From an uncultured Bacteroidota bacterium (lineage in GTDB: Bacteria; Bacteroidota; Bacteroidia; Chitinophagales; Chitinophagaceae), in assembly GCA_903881265.1 (NCBI GenBank), contig CAIRSV010000008.1, forward strand, positions 1-6,268: a DNA stretch of 6,268 bases, written 5' to 3'. This document shows, in pieces, positions 1-4,943 of this stretch; position 1 is the stretch's first letter; every line of letters begins with the position of its first letter. A program made the position numbers and the translations under genes. The notes below the pieces were generated by a model that was not told the origin of the DNA, searched no databases, and worked only from the letters and a program-made list of their open reading frames with translations.

Positions 1-572
1 CTCAGAAAATCTGCGATAATAGTTTTTGCCTCTTGACAGGCTTGTTCTAATTGATCATTTACCACAATATGGTCGAACTGATCGGAAAAACTCAACTCTT
101 CTGTGGCTTTATCAAGTCGTTCGTTCAAACTTTGTGCTGTTTCAGAGCCTCTAGTGCGAAGTCGTTGTTCAAGCGCTTCAATACTCGGGGCTTTAATAAA
201 GATACTCAGTGTTTGATGGCCGTAATGTTTTTTTAATCTAAGGGCGCCTTGCACGTCGATATCCACCATGGGTGTTTGTTGATTGTCCCAGATGCGTTCC
301 AGTTCAGATTTCAAGGTGCCATAGTATTTGCCTTCATACACCATTTCAAATTCAGCGAATTCGTGATGGGCAATTCGGCGAGTAAAATCTTCCAGCGAAA
401 TAAAATGATAGTTGACACCATCTTGCTCTCCGGCTCGAGGCTTACGTGTACAAGCACTGACACTGAATGCCAATTGTGGCAGTGCGCTTAATAAATGATT
501 GACAATCGTTGTTTTCCCTGAACCAGATGGCGCAGTGATAATAACAAGCTTGTTCGTTTCGACGTCACTCAT
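1..572 (-). CDS. gmk: Guanylate kinase (3' end cut by window edge)
   Basis: Guanylate kinase phosphorylates GMP to GDP with ATP in the cytoplasm, an essential step of guanine nucleotide synthesis. The frame is open from an ATG at 572 to the window edge, giving 190 residues. The family is usually about 185-210 residues, so only the last few codons are missing. The P-loop is APSGSGKTT at residues 14-22. The GMP-binding segment follows as S39, R43, R46 and Y55 in the context TRKPRAGE..G..Y.F, then E74 and Y83 followed by G85-T86. These spacings match the known GMP contacts of the yeast enzyme. The DIDVQG motif is at 104-109. The start lies only 2 nt after the stop of the upstream thioredoxin-like gene, so the two are almost certainly co-transcribed, and gmk has no promoter of its own visible. 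The identification is very secure. Confidence 0.96.
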   Translation of the reverse strand, partial: MSDVETNKLVIITAPSGSGKTTIVNHLLSALPQLAFSVSACTRKPRAGEQDGVNYHFISLEDFTRRIAHHEFAEFEMVYEGKYYGTLKSELERIWDNQQTPMVDIDVQGALRLKKHYGHQTLSIFIKAPSIEALEQRLRTRGSETAQSLNERLDKATEELSFSDQFDHIVVNDQLEQACQEAKTIIADFL

Positions 573-574
573 GC

Positions 575-1099
575 TTAGTCGGCCATCATTTTTTCTAAAT
601 CACCGATACATTCTTCAGCACGATTGTATTTTCCTATGATAACGCCGTTGGCATCGATCAAGAAACATTGAGGAACAAACATAACGCCATAATCTGCGGC
701 AGGCTTGCTTTGCCATCCACCTAAATCACTGATGTGGTAAGGCCAAATCAGGTTATCTTTTTTAATGGCATCGATCCAAGGTTGTTTGTCTTTATCTAAG
801 GAAACGCTCACGATGCTGAATCCTTTTTTAGCGTTCTTGAATTTTTTGGCACTATATTTTTTATAAAATTCTACTAATCCTGGGTTAGCCATACGACAAG
901 GACCGCACCATGATGCCCAGAAATCTAACAGTATCACACGCTTGCTGTTTATTTCAGAAAGCTTCATTGTTTGTCCTTCTGGATTTGCATATTCAAGATC
1001 AGGTGCTTTTTGACCGACCTCCATTTTCGTATTGGTATATTGAGCGTTTGCAAAGGCAACACTCAGCAAGGCTACTAAAAACAACATTATTTTTTTCAT
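575..1099 (-). CDS. Secreted TlpA/ResA-like thiol-disulfide oxidoreductase
   Basis: This is a periplasmic thioredoxin-fold protein of the TlpA/ResA/AhpC-TSA type, probably reducing or exchanging disulfides in exported proteins. I chose the ATG at 1099 (174 aa). A TTG two codons upstream is also in frame but gives a worse start. Residues 1-19 form a signal peptide: KK, then a hydrophobic core, then ANA before Q20. The mature part has the redox motif WCGPC (C65, C68) after an LLDFWAS strand, and a VP cis-proline pair at 142-143 before a CFLID strand, as in thioredoxins. No membrane anchor is seen beyond the signal peptide. The exact substrate cannot be told. TlpA-like proteins serve in cytochrome c maturation, oxidative stress or general disulfide reduction, and no cytochrome maturation gene is nearby. 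It is the first gene of a unit with gmk, from its own -7 box. Confidence 0.9.
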   Translation of the reverse strand: MKKIMLFLVALLSVAFANAQYTNTKMEVGQKAPDLEYANPEGQTMKLSEINSKRVILLDFWASWCGPCRMANPGLVEFYKKYSAKKFKNAKKGFSIVSVSLDKDKQPWIDAIKKDNLIWPYHISDLGGWQSKPAADYGVMFVPQCFLIDANGVIIGKYNRAEECIGDLEKMMAD

Positions 1100-1119
1100 G
1101 TTCAACTGTATTTGAGTTT

Positions 1120-1127
1120 CAAAGATA
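1120..1127 (-). promoter_or_regulatory. Bacteroidota-type -7 box for the thioredoxin-gmk unit
   Basis: On the minus strand this reads TATCTTTG, an exact match to the Bacteroidota -7 consensus TAnnTTTG. It lies 20 nt upstream of the chosen ATG, which would give a short leader of about 14 nt. No convincing TTTG/TTG -33 element is seen at 17-23 nt upstream, so the promoter rests on the -7 box and its placement. Confidence 0.65.
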
Positions 1128-1281
1128 GAAGATTTGCTTGTATTTGCCTTTTTAATGTGTTATACCAATGTGAAATAGAAGGTAGACCAATGCATGAAGT
1201 TTTGGACTTGCTACATTTCACTTCGGTCGTATTCTTTTAAGTTGAAAACGAACTTGAAGCCATATCAACTGCGTAAAACTA

Positions 1282-1313
1282 AAAACAGGTAATAAAAAAT
1301 TATTACCTGTTTT
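1282..1313 (-). terminator. Rho-independent terminator of iscS
   Basis: A perfect inverted repeat has two 14-bp arms (AAAACAGGTAATAA and its complement) around a 4-nt loop. It begins 23 nt past the iscS stop. On the minus strand the stem is followed by a T-rich run (TTTTTAGTTTT when the arm's own Ts are counted), as expected for an intrinsic terminator. The stem is AT-rich with a CAGG/CCTG core. The right side is also T-rich on the plus strand, so it could stop transcription in both directions. It separates iscS from the thioredoxin-gmk unit, which has its own promoter. Confidence 0.85.
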
Positions 1314-1335
1314 GACTATTGTAGTTCTTATAGCA

Positions 1336-2550
1336 TTAGTGAGCGGCCCATTCAATGCTATTCAAATCGATGCCTTCTTTATACATTTCCCAAAGCGGAC
1401 TCATTTCACGTAACTTGTGCACGGTATCAGTGACGGCTTTGATGGTATAATCAACTTCTTCTTCTGTAGAAAAACGACTGAGGCCGAAACGCAATGAACT
1501 ATGAGCGAGGTCATCGCCTAATCCGAGTGCTTTCAACACATACGAAGGTTCTAATGAGGCAGATGTACAGGCGCTTCCGCTGCTGAGAGCGATAAATTTA
1601 TTGATACCCATCAATAAGCCTTCACCTTCGACATGTTTAAACGAAATGTTCGCAACGTGAGGAAGTCGATTGGTAGGATGACCATTCAAGTAGCTTTCTT
1701 CTACCTGTAACAAAGCGTTTTCAAGTTTATCACGCAGTTTAACAATGCGGGCAGTATCGTTGGCCATTTCGTCCATACAAATCTCACACGCTTTACCGAA
1801 TCCTACGATGCCGGGTACATTAAGCGTGCCGCTTCGCATACCACGTTCGTGTCCGCCGCCGTCCATTTGCGCCGTTACTTTGACACGCGGGTTTTTACGA
1901 CGTACATATAAGGCACCAACACCTTTTGGTCCGTACATTTTGTGCGCGGTAAACGCCATTAGATCGATACCATCTTTATTGACATCAACGGGTATTTTAC
2001 CTACTGCTTGCACAGCGTCAGACATCACAAGCACACCGTGTTTTTTGGCAATGGCCGAAATTTCACGCATCGGGTTAACTGTTCCGATTTCATTATTGGC
2101 ATACATAATGGCAATCAAAATTGTTTTAGGCGTAATTGCTTTTTCAAGATCTTCTAAATTGATCATGCCTTTATCGTCAACCTCCAAATAGGTCACTTCG
2201 GCTCCTTGTTTTTCAAGATGCTTGCAAGTATCCAATACGGCTTTATGTTCGGTGGTGGTTGTTATGATATGATTTCCTTTGGAGGCATACATTTCATACA
2301 CGCCTTTGATGGCCAAATTGTCGGCTTCTGTAGCACCTGAGGTAAAAATGATTTCTTTCGGATCAGCACCAATTAATTTGGCTACTTGCTCACGAGCATA
2401 ATCAACGGCTTCTTCACCAACCCATCCAAAGGAATGATTACGACTTGCGGCATTACCGAATTTGTGCGTAAAATAAGGAAGCATAGTATCTATCACGCGT
2501 TGATCGCATGGGGTGGTGGCATTATTGTCGAAGTATATCGGGAAGTTCAT
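1336..2550 (-). CDS. iscS: Cysteine desulfurase IscS
   Basis: This PLP-dependent cysteine desulfurase takes sulfur from L-cysteine as an enzyme persulfide and passes it to Fe-S scaffold proteins and tRNA thiolation enzymes in the cytoplasm. It is 404 residues, full length for IscS, and starts at the ATG matching the family's conserved N-terminus (P4-I5-Y6-x-D8-N-x-A-T-T-P). The PLP lysine is K204 in TAHKMYGPKG. The ring-stacking histidine is H102 in TEHKA, and D178 and Q181 lie in DAVQ. The persulfide cysteine is C328 in SSGSACTSAS. The long loop around it and the C-terminal tail (SPLWEMYKEG, then LNSIEW) are those of the group I IscS enzymes, not of SufS. The tail is where IscS contacts IscU in the known complex. 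It stands alone here: the downstream side is a terminator and the upstream side a divergent epimerase gene. No iscU, iscA, hscA or fdx is in the window. Confidence 0.96.
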   Translation of the reverse strand: MNFPIYFDNNATTPCDQRVIDTMLPYFTHKFGNAASRNHSFGWVGEEAVDYAREQVAKLIGADPKEIIFTSGATEADNLAIKGVYEMYASKGNHIITTTTEHKAVLDTCKHLEKQGAEVTYLEVDDKGMINLEDLEKAITPKTILIAIMYANNEIGTVNPMREISAIAKKHGVLVMSDAVQAVGKIPVDVNKDGIDLMAFTAHKMYGPKGVGALYVRRKNPRVKVTAQMDGGGHERGMRSGTLNVPGIVGFGKACEICMDEMANDTARIVKLRDKLENALLQVEESYLNGHPTNRLPHVANISFKHVEGEGLLMGINKFIALSSGSACTSASLEPSYVLKALGLGDDLAHSSLRFGLSRFSTEEEVDYTIKAVTDTVHKLREMSPLWEMYKEGIDLNSIEWAAH

Positions 2551-2641
2551 GATATAATATTATTGTTAGAGTGTGAACGAGTTGGAAAATTAAATGTCCG
2601 GAAGTATGCATATTGCTTGCGCACTTGCCTAAGACGACTCG

Positions 2642-2649
2642 CAAATATA
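2642..2649 (-). promoter_or_regulatory. Candidate -7 box for iscS
   Basis: On the minus strand this reads TATATTTG, an exact match to TAnnTTTG. It lies about 90 nt upstream of the iscS ATG, so the leader would be about 85 nt. A TTTA sits 19 nt upstream as a weak -33 candidate. A poorer box, TAATTTTC (one mismatch), lies closer to the gene, so the start of transcription is not settled. Confidence 0.45.
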
Positions 2650-2713
2650 TTCTACAAACTTCGTTCTGTAAACTATTTTTTTGTTACTTTCTTTTACCAA
2701 TTGCTTTAGGCTT

Positions 2714-2721
2714 TATCTTTG
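2714..2721 (+). promoter_or_regulatory. Bacteroidota-type -7 box for methylmalonyl-CoA epimerase
   Basis: This reads TATCTTTG, an exact TAnnTTTG match and identical to the box of the thioredoxin-gmk unit. It lies 45 nt upstream of the epimerase ATG, giving a leader of roughly 39 nt. It also contains a TTG (2719-2721) in frame with the epimerase. That TTG should not be taken as the start codon. No clear -33 TTTG at the right spacing is seen. Confidence 0.6.
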
Positions 2722-2766
2722 TTTTTCACAAGAAACATCGTCACAACGAGTTTTCAATTTCTTAGT

Positions 2767-3165
2767 ATGACCATAGAACATATCGGTATAGCAGTCAAAT
2801 CACTTGAAATCAGTATTCCCTTATTTGAAAAATTATGGAACACGCCTTGTTATAAGGTAGAAACCGTTGAAAGCGAAAACGTGAAGACCGCTTTTTTCAG
2901 ACTGGGGGAAAGTAAAATGGAATTGCTTGAATCACTCACCGATGATGGTGTGATCGCTAAGTTCATCGAAAAGAAAGGCGAAGGAATGCATCATATCGCT
3001 TATGCGGTTGACGATATTCATACCGAAATGGCACGACTGCAAGCCGAAGGTTTTATTGTATTGAATACAGCACCTAAAGCGGGTGCCGATAATAAATGGG
3101 TTTGTTTCCTTCATCCGAAAAGTACCAACGGCCTGCTGATAGAGTTGTGTATGGAAAGGGTTTAG
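2767..3165 (+). CDS. mce: Methylmalonyl-CoA epimerase
   Basis: This enzyme interconverts (S)- and (R)-methylmalonyl-CoA, linking propionyl-CoA breakdown or propionate formation to succinyl-CoA through the B12-dependent mutase. The 132-residue product, from the ATG at 2767, is the usual length. It shows the duplicated vicinal-oxygen-chelate (glyoxalase-like) fold. The first half opens with EHIGIAV and the second repeats this as HHIAYAV. The likely metal ligands are H5, E53 (MELLES), H76 and E126 (LLIEL). The GEGMHHIAY and STNGLLIEL segments are typical of the epimerase rather than of lactoylglutathione lyase. An earlier in-frame TTG would add 16 residues, but these lie inside the promoter and leader and have no counterpart in the family. 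The gene is single, divergent from iscS and convergent with the decayed TonB sequence. The mutase genes are not in the window. Confidence 0.92.
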   Translation: MTIEHIGIAVKSLEISIPLFEKLWNTPCYKVETVESENVKTAFFRLGESKMELLESLTDDGVIAKFIEKKGEGMHHIAYAVDDIHTEMARLQAEGFIVLNTAPKAGADNKWVCFLHPKSTNGLLIELCMERV

Positions 3166-3184
3166 TGCTATAAGTTTCAATAGT

Positions 3185-3555
3185 CTAGTAGTTCATATCC
3201 ACGAGCGTGATGACAAGTACCGGCTTCCCGTTTTTTAATCCAGCTTTCCAAGACGGCATTCCCTTAAACATTGTATTGAATGGCTTGATCTAAAGTCGGG
3301 CTGCTTTGCACAGAAGCTACAAACCCTGTGAATGAAATGACCAATCGAACCTGAATAGGTTCAGCTTTTTTATGAGCCCCACTCTTCGAAGGCTTTGCCT
3401 TCGCAAGCGGTATGTTCTTCGCAGGCTTTGCCTGTAATACAAACCATCTCCACGCTGTTTGATATGTTAGCGCAGCGGCAAACATTGTTTCTCCGAACCA
3501 ACAGCAAGAAGTAAAAAAAATGTTGATGAAAAATAGCAAATGGAGTAACCCTATT
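3185..3555 (-). pseudogene. Decayed TonB C-terminal domain, probably once fused to the M56 peptidase
   Basis: Downstream of the M56 stop, minus-strand translation shows pieces of a TonB C-terminal domain in two frames. Up to the stop at 3264-3266, one frame reads a Lys/Pro/Ala linker, then VRLVISF, then TGFVASVQ, SSPTLDQAIQ. From 3271 to 3185 the next frame reads GMPSWKAG, LKNGKPV and a final ITLVDMNY. Together these follow the TonB_C order: strand, LD.AA helix, MP.W.PG, NGKPV, last strand. Bases or codons appear to be missing between VISF and TGF and around VQ-SSP, as judged from memory of the family. The first frame stays open upstream to about 3599, but 3440-3555 gives no recognisable sequence in any frame. 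Three frames in a row (M56, middle, last) each differ by +1. An M56-TonB fusion is common in Bacteroidota, so this is best read as its broken 3' half. Sequencing error is the alternative. Confidence 0.72.
3383..3434. repeat. Two-copy palindromic repeat in the TonB linker
   Basis: An 18-nt unit, TCTTCG(A/C)AGGCTTTGCCT on the plus strand, occurs at 3383-3400 and 3416-3433 with one difference and a 33-nt period. Each unit holds an inverted repeat around a TTT loop. In the first copy the arms are CGAAGGC/GCCTTCG (7 bp, 3387-3403). In the second they are CAGGC/GCCTG (5 bp, 3422-3434). The period is 11 codons, and in the open minus frame the units give KPAK and KPSK motifs. It could be a coding linker repeat or a small dispersed palindromic element. 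A copy count across the genome would decide. Confidence 0.7.
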
Positions 3556-4437
3556 TTAGGATAAGGCAAATTGTGGTGCGTGAAGACACGTACCACGGGA
3601 TAGCACGAGTGTCAGCGATAACACTAACACGATGCCGCATACGAGTAATGTTTTTCGCATCATGAGACGGTTTGATTTTTTGCACAACATTGTCATTCTC
3701 GTAGTTAAGGAATGATGAAAAAATGAATGAACCAACAGCGTAGGAGCTTGGCTATAGGCGATGGCCTCCAGAAAATTATGAACATATTGATCGGTTTCAA
3801 TCTGCTGAACCGAATAGGCATCAGCCTCAAACTGATGTTGCAGTTCGATCGCTTTATGATACCGATACACAAAGGGGTTGAACCAGAAAAAAGCTTGTAA
3901 TAGGGAAAAATAAAATTTATCATAACTGTGATGCAGGGCAATATGTGCTTCTTCGTGTTTCAACACAATAGGTAATGCCTCCTTATGACGGAAGCTCTCG
4001 GGCAGATAAATAAAACTGAAAAACGAAAACGGTGTGTCGATCTGCGAATGAAAATAGACTGTCGTTTCTCCGATTTGTTCTGATGCGGCGTTTTCTTTAA
4101 GCTTATAGAGGATATACAAGCCAACGGCAATCCGAGTGAGCCCCCACAGGATGCCGGCTAGCACCACGAGAAAAATGACTTTGGCGTAGTGAAGTTCATG
4201 TTGCTGAAGCGCATTCACGTAAACAGTAAGCGTATCTATCGTGTGTTTTAACAAGGGATTGTTATTGATTGTTTGCCCGAACGAGGTGCTTATCATCGGT
4301 ATACAGATGGCTGCCACCGACGTGATCAACAGATACATCCGGTTCCAACGGTATGCTGTGTGCTGTTTTAGCAGCAAAGTAAACAGCATATAAAAAGTAG
4401 CAAGCAGTAGGATGGTTTTTAAAAAATAGTATATCAT
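3556..4437 (-). CDS. M56 family (BlaR1-like) membrane zinc metallopeptidase, C-terminus probably lost
   Basis: This is an integral membrane peptidase of the M56 family, related to the BlaR1/MecR1 antibiotic sensor. In Bacteroidota such proteins often carry a TonB-like tail. The chosen ATG at 4437 gives 293 residues and places the first membrane helix at the N-terminus (about 2-24), as in the family. An in-frame TTG 30 codons earlier would add a polar tail and is unlikely. Further membrane segments lie at about 34-52, 84-112 and 263-280. The cytoplasmic catalytic part has TPFSFFSFIYLPES (135-148), the zinc motif HEEAH (161-165), FWFNPFVY (184-191) and the downstream ELQHQFEADAYS stretch, which supplies the third ligand, so the active site looks intact. 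After the fourth helix the frame ends within 13 residues. Decayed TonB sequence follows in other frames, so the C-terminus is probably truncated. No BlaI/MecI-type regulator is next to it. Confidence 0.88.
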   Translation of the reverse strand: MIYYFLKTILLLATFYMLFTLLLKQHTAYRWNRMYLLITSVAAICIPMISTSFGQTINNNPLLKHTIDTLTVYVNALQQHELHYAKVIFLVVLAGILWGLTRIAVGLYILYKLKENAASEQIGETTVYFHSQIDTPFSFFSFIYLPESFRHKEALPIVLKHEEAHIALHHSYDKFYFSLLQAFFWFNPFVYRYHKAIELQHQFEADAYSVQQIETDQYVHNFLEAIAYSQAPTLLVHSFFHHSLTTRMTMLCKKSNRLMMRKTLLVCGIVLVLSLTLVLSRGTCLHAPQFALS

Positions 4438-4596
4438 AATTGTATTGTCAGAATGGGATGGATTGAAAATTGGTGATGGTTTCTTGTTGTTGCCATAGGC
4501 CGAACGGCGCTTGTGATGGCGTTGCAAGGTGGTTTGGTCTCGGTATAAGTGCTTTTCCGATGCGGCTTGTTTTTATATGATGTAATAAATCTGAAA

Positions 4597-4630
4597 CAAA
4601 CGTATAACTTATAATTTACTATTGAACAAA
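4597..4630 (-). promoter_or_regulatory. Promoter with -33 and -7 boxes upstream of the M56 gene
   Basis: On the minus strand a TTTG (4627-4630) is followed after 22 nt by TACGTTTG (4597-4604), an exact TAnnTTTG -7 box with spacing inside the 17-23 nt reported for this sigma factor. It is the best complete promoter in the window. Transcription would begin near 4590, leaving about 150 nt before the M56 ATG. No gene is recognised in that leader. It may be a long untranslated region, or mark where an upstream gene has been lost. Confidence 0.6.
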
Positions 4631-4844
4631 TCAAGTGCGTTACTACATGCGCTGTCAACAAGCCTTTTACAAAAATCCAATCGCTTCACATTGAACGGCT
4701 TGCATGCTGAGGTACTTGCGCCCAATTTTATCCTCAAGAGAAAGATCCTCATTGAGCTTGATGCTTGATTTTTGATTTGAAAAACAATCTTTCGGAAATT
4801 TTCTTGGAAAATACATTAAGATAATGCTAATTTTAGGCTTCATT

Positions 4845-4874
4845 AAACACTGCCCAAAGGGGCGTGTGGTGTTT
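4845..4874. other. Interrupted hairpin upstream of the secreted-protein gene
   Basis: AAACAC (4845-4850) can pair with GTGTTT (4869-4874), and inside it GCCC (4852-4855) can pair with GGGC (4860-4863) across an AAAG loop. The two stems are joined by an uneven bulge of 1 nt against 5 nt. On the plus strand one further T follows. It may be a remnant terminator or an RNA structure, or it may be chance. It has no gene directly behind it. Confidence 0.3.
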
Positions 4875-4912
4875 TGCTTAGCCCTAAATGGCATTACGAA
4901 GCAATATCCACA

Positions 4913-4920
4913 TACCTTTT
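4913..4920 (+). promoter_or_regulatory. Weak candidate -7 box for the secreted-protein gene
   Basis: TACCTTTT matches TAnnTTTG at all but the last base, and a G follows immediately after. It ends 23 nt before the ATG at 4944, a spacing close to that of the other promoters here. No TTTG -33 element lies 17-23 nt upstream, so the call is tentative. Confidence 0.35.
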
Positions 4921-4943
4921 GATAACGGTTAAAATTTTACATT

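Larger units (their letters stand above)
4631..4943. other. Intergenic stretch with no recognised gene
   Basis: This stretch separates the minus-strand M56 promoter from the plus-strand secreted-protein gene. A minus-strand frame of 75 codons (ATG at 4894, stop at 4667) is open, but its product has no motif, signal peptide or family likeness that I recognise, and it has no promoter-like box close upstream. I do not call it a gene. The stretch also holds the hairpin at 4845-4874, a 7-bp tandem GCTTGAT repeat near 4756-4769, and a weak -7-like box near its right end. I see no tRNA or insertion sequence. Confidence 0.5.

Noticed and set aside
51..491. Two plus-strand frames opposite gmk
   Set aside because: They are antisense to guanylate kinase, whose frame is open and fully motif-bearing on the minus strand.
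1140..1260. GTGAAAT/ATTTCAC inverted pair considered as an operator or small RNA
   Set aside because: The arms are only about 7 bp and imperfectly placed, with no promoter or terminator around them.
1745..2191. 148-codon plus-strand open frame inside iscS
   Set aside because: It is the antisense shadow of a strongly conserved enzyme and has no motif of its own.
2932..3180. Minus-strand frame opposite the epimerase
   Set aside because: It is an antisense shadow of the epimerase, which keeps all expected metal ligands on the plus strand.
3166..3190. Possible terminator between the convergent epimerase and TonB remnant
   Set aside because: Only a 4-bp CTAT/ATAG pairing is present, with no GC core or T-run, so it is too weak to call.
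4434..4661. Minus-strand open frame upstream of the M56 gene, considered as a BlaI/MecI-type regulator
   Set aside because: It has no helix-turn-helix or BlaI-like sequence, is rich in scattered polar residues, and overlaps the M56 start in another frame.
4667..4894. 75-codon minus-strand open frame beginning with ATG
   Set aside because: The product has no recognisable domain, signal peptide or motif, there is no nearby promoter box, and a frame of this size is expected by chance in 500 bp of intergenic DNA.
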